Below, piece after piece: positions 25,457-34,371 of a DNA stretch of 37,199 nt (its first letter is position 1; every line of letters begins with the position of its first letter). The stretch is from Polyangiaceae bacterium (lineage in GTDB: Bacteria; Myxococcota_A; Polyangia; Polyangiales; Polyangiaceae): positions 1-37,199 of the forward strand of contig JAICQQ010000065.1 of assembly GCA_025937785.1 (NCBI GenBank), in the 5' to 3' direction. Below the pieces are notes generated by a model. It was not told the DNA's origin. It searched no databases and worked only from the letters and a program-made list of their open reading frames with translations. The position numbers and the translations under genes are program-made.

Positions 25457-26575
25457 CTAGCGAACCTTCCAATGGCGCGCGAGAGCCTCGAGCGCCATCG
25501 GGTACAGCATCAGGTGGGCGCAGTGGTCGAGCTCGCCGCCGCCACGGTAGCCGCGTGCGTGGAAACCGCCCTTCGAGAACATCTCTTTCAGCTCCATGCC
25601 GCCCACGTCTTCGCGTTCGACGAAGAGAGGCTCGCCTCCGAGCGAGCGGATCAGGCGGCGCCCGGTCTCGTGCGTCGAGGCGTAACCGTCGGTGGCCACC
25701 GACGAGTAGCTGACGAACATGAACGCGTCGCCGCGTGCGGCGCGCTTTGCAAACTCGATAAAGGGAGCGAGCTGCAGCTCGGCCATGTCGTCCTTCCGCG
25801 ACGCATGCAAGCCGTCCAGCAAGATCACCGCGTCGATGTTCTTGGCGTTGCCTGGCTGCTCGAGCACGACACTGACACCGTCGTAACCAGCGCTCCAAGC
25901 GCCGAGCGCGACGCGGTTGACCGTGCTGGGGACGCCGTCGAGCTTCTTGAGTCCCGCGGTCGCAGCATTCTCGAGCGCCTCGAGGCCACGGCGCCCGCTC
26001 AAATGTCCGCGATAGTTGAGGCCGCCGGAGTGAAACGCCACCCCGAGGAACGCGATCGGCACGTCGGCCTGAGCGACCTCTTTGCGCGCGAGCTCGTAGC
26101 CCGCGAAATGGAAGACGACATCGACGCCGTTAGCGGCATCGAGACGATCCACGGGCGGAACGAGGAGCTTCCCGGCGCCGCCGCCCCAGCGCCACTTCTG
26201 AAAGATGCCGTAGCCTCGGTCCGGAGTTTCGCAAGGATTGAGGCCGCCGCGAGCCTCCGGCGGCTTGCGCGCTCGGTCTTGCTCGGTCGGAAACAACGTC
26301 GCCGGAACGGTTCCCAGCTTGGCACTGATCCAGTTGCCGTCGAGCGCGCGGTTGCCCACGAGCTTGGCGGGGCGCCCTGGCGCCAGCGGATCGTCGACGA
26401 TGCGCGACTTGTCTTCGACGTGCGGCAGGCGTGCCCCGACGTGCGTGAGGACCGCTCGCAATTTCTCGGGCGTGGCTTGAGACTGCCCGATACCGACCCA
26501 CGCCAGCGCTCCCACCGCCCCCAACGCAGCGACGATGGGAAGCAGCCACATCCGTCCAGCGCGCTTCACTGGCAC
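25457..26575 (-). CDS. Membrane-anchored alpha/beta-hydrolase-like hypothetical protein
   Basis: 372 residues with one N-terminal membrane helix (about 9-30, after basic MPVKRAGR), so the body is likely periplasmic. It has alpha/beta-hydrolase-like pieces: VDVVFHFAGYE, a nucleophile-elbow-like GAWSAGYDGV around Ser228 (Ala replaces the first Gly of GxSxG), VILLDGLHAS, and a late HCAHLML. The catalytic set is therefore plausible, not proven. It ends a minus-strand run of msrP-msrQ-ettA and starts 35 bases after ettA's stop. Substrate unknown; a role in envelope lipid or peptide ester cleavage would fit the location. Confidence 0.65.
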   Translation of the reverse strand: MPVKRAGRMWLLPIVAALGAVGALAWVGIGQSQATPEKLRAVLTHVGARLPHVEDKSRIVDDPLAPGRPAKLVGNRALDGNWISAKLGTVPATLFPTEQDRARKPPEARGGLNPCETPDRGYGIFQKWRWGGGAGKLLVPPVDRLDAANGVDVVFHFAGYELARKEVAQADVPIAFLGVAFHSGGLNYRGHLSGRRGLEALENAATAGLKKLDGVPSTVNRVALGAWSAGYDGVSVVLEQPGNAKNIDAVILLDGLHASRKDDMAELQLAPFIEFAKRAARGDAFMFVSYSSVATDGYASTHETGRRLIRSLGGEPLFVEREDVGGMELKEMFSKGGFHARGYRGGGELDHCAHLMLYPMALEALARHWKVR

Positions 26576-26610
26576 GAGTGTAGCAGCAAGCTAGCGGGGG
26601 CGCGTAGCCC

Positions 26611-28281
26611 TCACTTCAGGCGTTTGTACTTGATGCGGCGCGGCTGTGCCGCGTCGTCACCCATGCGGCGTCGATGGTCCGCTTCGTACATCGCATAGTT
26701 GCCTTCGAACCACACGACCTCGCTGTCGCCTTCGAAAGCCAACATGTGTGTGGCGATCCGGTCCAAAAACCAGCGATCGTGGCTGATCACCACGGCACAA
26801 CCAGGGAAGTCGAGCAGCGCCTGCTCCAAGCTGCGCAGCGTGTCCACATCTAGATCGTTCGTCGGTTCGTCGAGCAGTAGCAAGTTGCCGCCCTGCTTCA
26901 ACAGCTTTGCTAGATGCACGCGGTTGCGTTCACCCCCGGACAGGTTCTTGACCAGTTTCTGCTGGTCGCTGCCGCGAAAGCCGAACCACGAGCAGTAAGC
27001 GCGCGAGGCGACTTCGCGTTTTCCGAGCTCGATCTTCTCTTCGCCACCCGAGATTTCTTTCCACACGTTGTGGTCATCCGAGAGCATGGCGCGGCTCTGA
27101 TCAACGTAAGCAATCTTGACGGTGTCGCCGATGCTGAGTGACCCGCTGTCAGGTCGCTCCTCTCCGGTCAGCATGCGAAACAGCGTGGTTTTACCGGCAC
27201 CGTTGGGGCCGATCACACCGACGATACCGCTGCGCGGCAGCTGAAAGCTCAAATCGTCAATCAACAGGCGATCGCCGAAGGCCTTGCGCAGAGACTTGGC
27301 CTCGATGACTACATCGCCCAGACGCGGCCCCGGCGGAATGCTGATGTCGCCGCCGTCGGCGGGTCCCTTGTTGGCCTTCTCGACGAGCTCGTCGTAGGCC
27401 TTGAGGCGAGCCTTGCTCTTCGCCTGGCGCGCGCGTGGAGACGCCTGCACCCACTCGAGCTCTTGCTTCAACTTGCGCTGCCGCGCGCTCTCCGCCTTCT
27501 CTTCGACAGCGAGCCGCGCGCTCTTCTGCTCGAGCCAGCCCGAGTAGTTGCCCTTGTAGGGGTAGCCGCGACCGCGGTCGAGCTCCAGAATCCACTCGGC
27601 CACGTCATCGAGGAAGTAGCGATCGTGGGTCACTGCCACCACGGTGCCGGTGTACTCCTTCAAGAAGCGCTCGAGCCACGCCACCGACTCGGCATCGAGA
27701 TGGTTGGTCGGCTCGTCGAGCAAGAGCAAGTCGGGCTTTTGGAGCAGGATGTTGCACAAGGCGACCCGGCGCTTTTCACCGCCCGACAACGTCTTGACGC
27801 TCGCGTCGGCTGGCGGCAGCCGCAACGCCTCCATGGCGATCTCGATCCGCGAATCGAGGTTCCAGGCGTCTTCGGCGTCGATACGATCTTGCAGCTTTCC
27901 TTGCCGCTCGAGCAACTGATTCATCTCGTCGTCGCTCATAGGCTCGCCGAGCTTCATGCTGAGCTCTTCGAACTCGCTGAGCAGGGCGCGCGTTTCGCTC
28001 ACTGCCTGGTCGACCACCTGGAACACCGTCTCTGCGTCACCGAGCTGGGGCTCTTGCGCGAAGTAGCCGATCTTGGTGCCGGGGTGAGGCGCGGCCTCGC
28101 CCATGAATTCGGTATCGACGCCCGCCATGATGCGAAGCAGCGAGCTCTTGCCCGAGCCGTTGACGCCGAGCACACCGATCTTGGCCCCCGGAAAGAAAGC
28201 CAGCGTGATGTTCTCGAGCACTTTCTTGTCAGGGGGATGGACCCGCGTGACCTCTCGCATCGTGAAGATGAATTCAGGCAT
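26611..28281 (-). CDS. ettA: ABC-F translation factor EttA
   Basis: ATG 28281 ([22 protein letters not shown]) gives 556 residues, almost equal to E. coli EttA (555). Two ATPase domains: Walker [10 protein letters not shown] at 39-47 and GPNGAGKTT in the second half, two LSGGE signatures, and two [16 protein letters not shown] Walker B motifs. Between them lie the EttA-type arm and the linker that enters the ribosomal E site. It is cytosolic and gates elongation in response to the ATP/ADP ratio. It follows msrQ by 36 bases on the same strand, so some co-transcription is possible. An upstream in-frame ATG at 28317 would add 12 residues with no family support. Confidence 0.96.
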   Translation of the reverse strand: MPEFIFTMREVTRVHPPDKKVLENITLAFFPGAKIGVLGVNGSGKSSLLRIMAGVDTEFMGEAAPHPGTKIGYFAQEPQLGDAETVFQVVDQAVSETRALLSEFEELSMKLGEPMSDDEMNQLLERQGKLQDRIDAEDAWNLDSRIEIAMEALRLPPADASVKTLSGGEKRRVALCNILLQKPDLLLLDEPTNHLDAESVAWLERFLKEYTGTVVAVTHDRYFLDDVAEWILELDRGRGYPYKGNYSGWLEQKSARLAVEEKAESARQRKLKQELEWVQASPRARQAKSKARLKAYDELVEKANKGPADGGDISIPPGPRLGDVVIEAKSLRKAFGDRLLIDDLSFQLPRSGIVGVIGPNGAGKTTLFRMLTGEERPDSGSLSIGDTVKIAYVDQSRAMLSDDHNVWKEISGGEEKIELGKREVASRAYCSWFGFRGSDQQKLVKNLSGGERNRVHLAKLLKQGGNLLLLDEPTNDLDVDTLRSLEQALLDFPGCAVVISHDRWFLDRIATHMLAFEGDSEVVWFEGNYAMYEADHRRRMGDDAAQPRRIKYKRLK

Positions 28282-28317
28282 GCGATCCCAATAGCATGCC
28301 GCCCGGCGCGGCGGCAA

Positions 28318-28956
28318 TCACGGGACGCTGGCGTCAGCGTTCGCACGCAGCCTGCGGATGCGACGCTTTTGGTAGGCACCGAGTAAGCGCACCGCGAACA
28401 GCAGCACGAGCAGCGCACCCAAGGCGACCGGTAGGGTCGTGTCCTGTTTCACGCGCATATAGAAATGCACGACGCCGAGCACGGCGACCAGGTACGCGAT
28501 TCGATGCAACCGACTCCAGGCGAGGTATCCGAGGGCGCTGATCGATCGCTTCGTCGACGTGAGCGCGAGCGGCACCAGCAGCACCAGCGCCACGAACCCG
28601 ACGAGGATGAACGGGCGTTCCACGAGATCGGCGATCAAGGCGGTTAGGTCGAAGCCTTGATCGAGCGCGACGTAGACCAAGAAGTGCAAGCAGGCGGCGC
28701 CGAACGCCGCCAGGCCGAGAGCACGGCGCACGCGGGCCGGCCACGTCCAGCCCGACGCGAGCCGGAGCGGCGTGCACGCGAGGCTCGCGAGCAAGAGCAC
28801 GAGCGCCAGCAGGCCCAACTGGTTCAGCGCGGTCGCGATCGGATTGGCACCCAGGCGCCCTGCGGCCGCACGCCAAGCCATTACCGCGAGCGGGACGAGC
28901 GACCCGGTGACGACCGCGGGCACCAACCAGCCCCATTGCGACGCGGCGCGGCGCAT
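28318..28956 (-). CDS. msrQ: MsrQ, heme-binding membrane subunit of the MsrPQ system
   Basis: 212 residues with about six hydrophobic helices. Candidate heme ligands are His91 in CLHFLVY, His151 in RLHRIAYL, and His164 in VVHFYMRVK, spaced as in YedZ/MsrQ. It passes electrons from the quinone pool to MsrP in the periplasm. The ATG overlaps the msrP stop by one base (TGATG), so the pair is translationally coupled. Confidence 0.93.
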   Translation of the reverse strand: MRRAASQWGWLVPAVVTGSLVPLAVMAWRAAAGRLGANPIATALNQLGLLALVLLLASLACTPLRLASGWTWPARVRRALGLAAFGAACLHFLVYVALDQGFDLTALIADLVERPFILVGFVALVLLVPLALTSTKRSISALGYLAWSRLHRIAYLVAVLGVVHFYMRVKQDTTLPVALGALLVLLFAVRLLGAYQKRRIRRLRANADASVP

Positions 28957-29948
28957 CAGAAATTCCGGGCGAGGTCCAAGCCCCGATACAGGTGCGCGAC
29001 CTCGGAAGCGTAGCCGTTGAACAGCAGCGTCGGGCGGCGCTCGATCTCACCGATGCGCCGCTCTGTCTTCTGACTCCAGCGCGGGTGGTCGACCTCGGGG
29101 TTCACGTTGGCGTAAAAGCCGTACTCGTCGGGCGCAACGGCGCTCCAGGTGGTGCTCGGCTGCTCTGCCGTAAAGCGTAGCCGCACGATGGACTTGGCGC
29201 CCTTGAAGCCATACTTCCACGGCACCACGAGCCGGAGCGGCGCTCCGTTTTGACCAGGCAGCGGCGCCCCGTACAGACCCACCGCCATGAACGTGAGCGG
29301 GTGCATGGCTTCGTCCATGCGCAGACCTTCGACGTAAGGCCAAGGCAGGATGGGGCTCTCTTGGTTCGGTAGCTGAGCGGGATCGAGCAGCGTGGTCACC
29401 TCGACGTACTTGGCCCGCGAGGTCGGCTCGAGGCGTCGGATCAACGCCGCCAGCGGAAACCCGAGCCAGGGGATCACCATCGACCAGGCCTCGATGCAAC
29501 GCATGCGGTACACCCGCTCTTCGACCCCGAACCAGCGGATCAAGGTGTCCACGTCCAGGCTCTGCGGCTTCACTTCGCCGTCGACCCGGAGTGTCCAGGG
29601 GCGGGGGCGCAGCAAGTAACCGAGCTCGGCGGGCCCCGACTTGGTCAAGCTGAGCTCGTAGTAGTTGTTGTAGGTGGTGATGGCCTCGTACGTGGTGAGC
29701 GGCTCGCGGCTCGACCAGCGCTGACTCCGCTGGAAGCTCCAGGGGCGCTCCGTCGGAGCTTCGGGGCGCTCCGCTGGTTTCACCGGCGGATCTGCGCTGC
29801 CGAGGCTCGAGAGTGCCGTCAGCCCCGTTCCTAGGCCGGCGCTCGTAGCCACGAAGAGTCCGGCTTGCTGGAGGAACTGACGCCGCTTGGCGTAAAGCGC
29901 CTCGGGGGTCACCTCGGCGGGTTTCGGGTTCGACGGCGAGGAGGGCAT
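28956..29948 (-). CDS. msrP: MsrP, periplasmic molybdopterin methionine sulfoxide reductase
   Basis: 330 residues. A twin-arginine signal is present ([10 protein letters not shown], Arg22-Arg23, then a Gly/Ala/Ser hydrophobic stretch). The molybdenum-ligating Cys151 sits in [15 protein letters not shown], and later blocks ([45 protein letters not shown]) are typical of YedY/MsrP. The enzyme repairs oxidised methionines of envelope proteins, with electrons from MsrQ. It starts only 16 bases after the stop of the cassette 2 Cys-repeat lipoprotein, on the same strand, so kinase 2, its partners and msrPQ may form one transcript. No good ribosome site precedes the ATG. Confidence 0.95.
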   Translation of the reverse strand: MPSSPSNPKPAEVTPEALYAKRRQFLQQAGLFVATSAGLGTGLTALSSLGSADPPVKPAERPEAPTERPWSFQRSQRWSSREPLTTYEAITTYNNYYELSLTKSGPAELGYLLRPRPWTLRVDGEVKPQSLDVDTLIRWFGVEERVYRMRCIEAWSMVIPWLGFPLAALIRRLEPTSRAKYVEVTTLLDPAQLPNQESPILPWPYVEGLRMDEAMHPLTFMAVGLYGAPLPGQNGAPLRLVVPWKYGFKGAKSIVRLRFTAEQPSTTWSAVAPDEYGFYANVNPEVDHPRWSQKTERRIGEIERRPTLLFNGYASEVAHLYRGLDLARNF

Positions 29949-29964
29949 GGGGGGCGGCGACCGT

Positions 29965-31176
29965 CTACCAGTATAGCGCGCCGCCGCTCAGTCTTCCTCC
30001 ACGCAGGGAGCCCCGCCAAAGACGGCACCGCAGTAGACTTCTGCGTCGTCCGGCTGCTCGAGCGCGCGCGGCGTGGAGAATGCGACATTGCAGCGTATCG
30101 CCGCGTTGAGCCATCTTTACGTTGTAGCCGTTGACCATCGCGTCTGGGACCGAACCCTCGATCGTACGGCAGTCTTCCAGACAGGCCGTGTCGTTCTCGT
30201 ACTTCTCGCCGAAGGCTTCGGCGCACCCGGCCTTCGCGAGACGGCAGTACGGAATGCAGTTGCCGTCGTCCATGAAGCTGCAGACACCGTTGCCAGCAGG
30301 GCCCGAGTGCGAACAGTGCGGCAGCTCCGAAAGCGCCAGCGCGTTGTACGCATGGTAGGTGCGGCACCCGACCGTGTCTTGGCCACCGTTGTCGAGCACT
30401 TTACCGGGGTCGGTGTTGGCGCAGACTTTCTGGCATTGCTCGCGGTTCTCGTAGACTTCGAAGCTGCCGACGCACGCCACTTCGACGATGTTGCAGTAGT
30501 GTTCGCAATCAGGTTCACCGATCGGCTTGCACTTCTGGTCGGAGAACGGATACAAACTGGCGGACTTGCAGTTGTCTTCAGTGGGGTCGACGGCAGCCCG
30601 GCTCGCGTAAAAAAGCCGGCAGGCTAGCGTATCGCCTGACTCCGGAGCGGCGTCGACCGTGTACTCGCGCGCCGGCGTCAGAGCGCTGCATTTCTGGATG
30701 CACTCGGCCTTGTTGCCAAAGCCCCAGTCCATCGAGATCGAATCGCAGGCGTCCATGTACAGCGAGCAGTAACCTTCGCAGTCGGCGAGGTCGGCTTCGC
30801 TGGTGCAGATGAGACCGCCGCCCGGGCCAGCGGCAGGGCAATGCGCGGACTTCTCGCTGGTGTCCGCCCGAGCCGCCAAGCTGGCTTGGTGCAGCCTACA
30901 CGCGAGCGTGTCCGCGTTCTCGGAGGGGTCGGTCGCGTCGAAGGCGGCGCAGGTCGCCTCGCAAGTCTCACGATTCTCGTAAACGCCGAGATCGCCCGGG
31001 CAAGCCTCGAGCACGAGGTCGCAGTACTCGGCGCAGTCCGTCAAGATCTGATCGGTTCCGAGGTACTCGACATCCTCGACGCCGGCGATGCTCTGGCAGC
31101 CGCCAGCGGCCCACACACCTGCGAGCGCCATAGCCACAACCCGGCCGCCGCTGGCAAACCTGCTCGCGTGTTTCAT
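29965..31176 (-). CDS. Four-repeat 8-cysteine lipoprotein, cassette 2, frameshifted near the 3' end
   Basis: ATG 31176, after GAGGGG at six bases, overlaps the stop of the TPR/PEGA-like gene (ATGA). As read, 403 residues: signal with lipid Cys27 (GVWAAGGC), QSIAGVED, then repeats starting at Cys48, Cys133, Cys224 and Cys307 with the same 8-Cys plan as the cassette 1 protein; VYENREQC and VYENRDQC are shared almost word for word. After [11 protein letters not shown] the frame turns Arg/Leu-rich with no sense. In the frame one base on, the sequence reads [21 protein letters not shown] and stops at 29988, matching FCPAVFGAAPC of the paralogue. The break is in a GCGCGCGC run at about 30061-30073, as if one GC were lost. 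It may be a sequencing error or a real mutation; the intact gene would be 29988-31176. Confidence 0.82.
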   Translation of the reverse strand: MKHASRFASGGRVVAMALAGVWAAGGCQSIAGVEDVEYLGTDQILTDCAEYCDLVLEACPGDLGVYENRETCEATCAAFDATDPSENADTLACRLHQASLAARADTSEKSAHCPAAGPGGGLICTSEADLADCEGYCSLYMDACDSISMDWGFGNKAECIQKCSALTPAREYTVDAAPESGDTLACRLFYASRAAVDPTEDNCKSASLYPFSDQKCKPIGEPDCEHYCNIVEVACVGSFEVYENREQCQKVCANTDPGKVLDNGGQDTVGCRTYHAYNALALSELPHCSHSGPAGNGVCSFMDDGNCIPYCRLAKAGCAEAFGEKYENDTACLEDCRTIEGSVPDAMVNGYNVKMAQRGDTLQCRILHAARARAAGRRRSLLRCRLWRGSLRGGRLSGGALYW

Positions 31177-32225
31177 AGGCTGCCCCTCCACGCGAGCCCG
31201 GCGCCGCGATCGACCGCGAGCGGCACGAGCCCGCTGTCTGCCGCTTCTGGCGTGTCGTCGGGGCCGACGAAGTAGAGCACGAGCCCAGTGGCGAGAGAGG
31301 CGATGCCCACGCCGAACGCGATGTTGGATACGGTCGCCGAGGTACGCGCGTCGGACATCAGGTCTTCGCCCCGTTGCGACGTGCAGTTGCCGTCAGGACA
31401 CAGATCGTTGGCTTCGTCCGCGTCGGACATGGCTGACGCGCCAAAGTAAGCGCCGACGCCCAAACCCACGAGCCCCACCCCGCCCAGCACGATCGACGCG
31501 ACCGGCACGGAGTTGCCTCCGGTGTCTTGGCCCGGGGGAGCTGCCGCGGGTGAGCCACCCGCAGAAGAGTCGGCGGATGCCGCTTCGGGCGCCGTACCGG
31601 CGGCGACGGGACTCGGTGCTGGGGCAAGAACCGACCCGTCGCTGGTGAGCGCCGGGACGGTGAGCGCGCCGCGGCCTTTCGCGTCCAGCGTCACCTGGCG
31701 CGTGAACGGCAAGTAGCCGGGCGCGCTGGCCTCGACGGTGACCTGCCCCGGGTCGACGGGGACGGTGATGGTTCCGAGCGACGTATCGACGGAGACAGCT
31801 CCGCAGCGCACCTGGAGCCCCGCGATCTTGCGGGCTTCGAGCGCGATGTCGATCGTCAGCAACGCCAGCTCTTTCTGTAGCTGATCGGCCCGCTCTGCAG
31901 CCACCTTGGCGCGGTCGAGCTGGCCCTCGGATTGCGCCAACGCTGCGGCCTCGCGGAAGGTGACCCAGGCGCTGGCCGTACGCCCCTGCTTCTCGTAGCA
32001 CTCGGACAGGTAAAGCAGTGTGCCCACCGCGGGGTCAGTGCGCTGGCTGCTTTCGAGCTTGGGGCACGCTTCGGCGAACGAGCCGTTGCGCATCAGCTGG
32101 AGTGCCTCTTCGAACAGGAGCTCGGCCGTGGCCTTCTCTGCGGTGGTCTGCGCGCTAGCTGTGGGGACATGTGCCACGCCGAGCAAACCAAATACCAATA
32201 GCGAATTGAGCCAGTGAAATCGCAT
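31173..32225 (-). CDS. Exported TPR-like / PEGA-like protein with two C-terminal membrane helices, cassette 2
   Basis: ATG 32225, with GGAGG six bases upstream, gives 350 residues, the same length as the cassette 1 partner; the frame stays open to 32627 inside the kinase gene but that part is not used. Signal peptide ends PTASA (residue 25). TPR-like region: AELLFEEALQLM, FAEACPKLESSQRTDP, GTLLYLSECYEKQGRTASAWVTFREA. PEGA-like region: ITVPVDPGQVTVEASAPGYLPFTRQVTL. Linker rich in Ala/Pro/Ser. Helices at about 243-263 and 299-320 flank a loop with Cys276 and Cys281. The stretch GRTASAW-x-TFREAA is identical in both copies apart from one residue, marking it as functionally important. It is probably an envelope partner of the kinase. 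Confidence 0.86.
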   Translation of the reverse strand: MRFHWLNSLLVFGLLGVAHVPTASAQTTAEKATAELLFEEALQLMRNGSFAEACPKLESSQRTDPAVGTLLYLSECYEKQGRTASAWVTFREAAALAQSEGQLDRAKVAAERADQLQKELALLTIDIALEARKIAGLQVRCGAVSVDTSLGTITVPVDPGQVTVEASAPGYLPFTRQVTLDAKGRGALTVPALTSDGSVLAPAPSPVAAGTAPEAASADSSAGGSPAAAPPGQDTGGNSVPVASIVLGGVGLVGLGVGAYFGASAMSDADEANDLCPDGNCTSQRGEDLMSDARTSATVSNIAFGVGIASLATGLVLYFVGPDDTPEAADSGLVPLAVDRGAGLAWRGSL

Positions 32226-32245
32226 GAAGCTCCTCCAGAACTTGT

Positions 32246-33736
32246 TCAGTAGCGACGCCCGCCAAAGTCGGTGATCGCTTGAGGCTTGCCAGCGCTGGGC
32301 TTTGGCGCAGCGCTGATCTGCGGCGAGCGTGGTGCGGCGAACGTGGTGGGGCGCGCAACACCGATGCCCTGACGCTCGTTCACCGGGGGTGTGACGCGCG
32401 GCGACACCGCCGGCGCGTCTGCGCTCGCAGGCGGCGCGGGCTCGAGCTTCGATGGCTCGGGTTCGAGCCGTTCGGGATTGGGTGCGCGCGGCATCTCGTC
32501 CGCGGCCGGCTTCAGCGCGGCGATCTCGGCAGCGGTCGGGTTGCCTTCGCCGGCCGACGCCGACGCGGACGTCGGGGATGCGCCGGGCCCTGTCGGCCCT
32601 ATCGCCTCCCACGCGAGCACGGCACAAACCCCTAGGACGAGGACGCCCCCGACGACGAACGGAATGCTGCGTTTGCTCATAGCGCCCCTACCTGTGTGGC
32701 CCCACGACGTTTGCGTTGCGCCCGACCGCGAGGGAATCCGGCCATCGAAGCTCGCAGTCGCGTCGAGCCGCCTTGGATATTCGGATGCGTGAGAAACCGC
32801 GTGCGCTTCGGGCAGCATGCTCGCGCGCACGGAGGGTGTCGACAAGAGCCGCCTGGCTCGTTCGGCGTACCTGCGTGAGGCGGGCGCGAACTCCACCAGA
32901 GCGTCGGCTAGGTCTGCCGCCGTGGCGAAGCGCTCGGCGAGGTTTCGGTTCAGACAACGAGCCAACACGGCGTCGAGGCCGCTGGGAGCGGCGCGCACCA
33001 GCCCGCTGATGGGCCGCAAAGTGTCGTTCATGACGGCTATGCAGAGCTCGGGGATCGAGTCCGCCGGAAAGGGAGGCTGGCCGCTGACCAACTCGTACAG
33101 GATGGCGCCGAGCGACCAGATGTCGGAGCGCGCGTCGACATCGCGCGCCGAACGCATCTGTTCCGGCGACATGTAGAGCGGCGATCCGATCATCGAAGCA
33201 GTACGCGTCAGTACAATGTCGCTCGCGCCGGCCACGGATTTCGAAATACCGAAGTCGAGCACTTTGATGGATCGGGTCCCGTCAGCCCCTCGGGCCAGGA
33301 ACAGGTTGCCCGGCTTCAGATCGCGATGCACCACGCCCATGGCGTGCGCCTCGGCAATCGCGTCGATGGCTTGCAGCATGTAATGCGCCGCGAGCGAGAT
33401 CGGGAGCGAGCCGTGCCGCGCCAGCTCTTGCCCGAGGTCGTTGCCGTCGAGCAGCTCCATCACCATGTATGGAATGCCGGCGCCCACCACGCCGCTATCG
33501 AACACTTTCACGGCGTGTTCGCTGTGGATGCGGGCGGCGGTGCGCGCTTCGCGCCGGAAGCGCTCGGCGCTTTCGGCGCACACCTCTTTGTCGACGCTGA
33601 GGAACTTGATGGCGATCGGCTGATCGAGCTCGAGGTGATACCCGGCACCGACCACACCCATCCCACCGGACCCGATGAGCGAGTCGACCCGATACTTGTT
33701 GGCGATGACGTGACCCAGCGGAACGGGCAGGTCCAT
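32246..33736 (-). CDS. Transmembrane Ser/Thr protein kinase, cassette 2
   Basis: ATG 33736 (MDLPVPLGHVIANKYRVD) gives 496 residues and lines up with kinase 1; 14 more residues are possible from 33778. Kinase domain complete: GSGGMG 22-27, Lys44 in IAIKFL, HRD 137-139, DFG 161-163, SPLYMSPEQM. A long linker of about 70 residues holds WGHT (345-348), matching WGNT of kinase 1, then a membrane helix at about 358-378. The outer part is Pro/Ala/Glu-rich and ends in AITDFGGRRY, almost the same tail as kinase 1 although the preceding 100 residues have diverged. It is probably active, lacks a known sensor domain, and is followed within 20 bases by the TPR/PEGA-like gene. Confidence 0.93.
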   Translation of the reverse strand: MDLPVPLGHVIANKYRVDSLIGSGGMGVVGAGYHLELDQPIAIKFLSVDKEVCAESAERFRREARTAARIHSEHAVKVFDSGVVGAGIPYMVMELLDGNDLGQELARHGSLPISLAAHYMLQAIDAIAEAHAMGVVHRDLKPGNLFLARGADGTRSIKVLDFGISKSVAGASDIVLTRTASMIGSPLYMSPEQMRSARDVDARSDIWSLGAILYELVSGQPPFPADSIPELCIAVMNDTLRPISGLVRAAPSGLDAVLARCLNRNLAERFATAADLADALVEFAPASRRYAERARRLLSTPSVRASMLPEAHAVSHASEYPRRLDATASFDGRIPSRSGATQTSWGHTGRGAMSKRSIPFVVGGVLVLGVCAVLAWEAIGPTGPGASPTSASASAGEGNPTAAEIAALKPAADEMPRAPNPERLEPEPSKLEPAPPASADAPAVSPRVTPPVNERQGIGVARPTTFAAPRSPQISAAPKPSAGKPQAITDFGGRRY

Positions 33737-34310
33737 GATGAGTAGTACGAGTATGCACCTGCTAAGTTGCAAAACCAACGCTGAGATCCGTTAGACGAGC
33801 TCGATGAACACCTGTCTCGCGCCAGATTATTTTGACAACGCCCGAGTTGCCGCCCGAGTAGAAGCCATGCCTCGCCGAGTTCGTCGCCGCGCCTCGACAG
33901 CGGAAGCAGGTCGACTTCTGCGGTGAACGGCGTGACGCCCGCAATGCAGGCGAAGACTCCTGCTAGCCTCGCTGCGAACTGCTCGGAAGCGGTGCTGAAA
34001 CGCGCCGGGCGCAACTCGCTTTCAGTCTCGATGGACGGCCCACACGAGCGGCGACGGCGAGAGCAGCTCCCCACTTGTGACCGCCATCTCGAACACCAAC
34101 TCGGACATGCCGGGCGCCGTGCCCGACTCCGCGTCCTGCTGCCGGGCGCGTGGCACTGTAGAACCGGTGGCGGGACCCTCACCCCGCCTCCAGCGCGCCG
34201 CTCCCTGGACGACCCGGGGCCGAGCACCGCGCCCGCTCGCTGACCCGGCTTTGCGACCCGGACCCCCGAGGCCCGATCCGCCGCTCGTGAGTGACACTGT
34301 GTAACTTTCG

Positions 34311-34326
34311 TGGCACGCCGCACGCG
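34311..34326 (+). promoter_or_regulatory. Weak sigma-54-like -24/-12 element
   Basis: TGGCACGCCGCACGCG has the full TGGCAC block and GC at the right distance, but the -12 half is ACGC instead of TTGC. It lies 184 bases upstream of the exporter start and points towards it. In GC-rich DNA such matches arise by chance. Confidence 0.2.
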
Positions 34327-34371
34327 CGTCATCGGATCGAGCGAGCGGTGATCGCGCACGCGCCACCACAG

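Larger units (their letters stand above)
29965..33736 (-). other. Cassette 2: kinase - TPR/PEGA-like protein - 8-Cys-repeat lipoprotein
   Basis: Minus-strand counterpart of 21421-25360: genes at 33736-32246, 32225-31173 and 31176-29965, with a 20-base gap and then a 4-base overlap. Protein similarity is clear in motifs and lengths but nucleotide identity looks low, so the duplication is old or one copy was acquired separately. msrP follows after 16 bases. This entry marks the unit. Confidence 0.85.

Noticed and set aside
21421..33736. The two cassettes as arms of a composite mobile element
   Set aside because: No transposase, terminal inverted repeats or target duplications were seen, nucleotide identity between copies looks low, and the DNA between them is ordinary (msrPQ, ettA).
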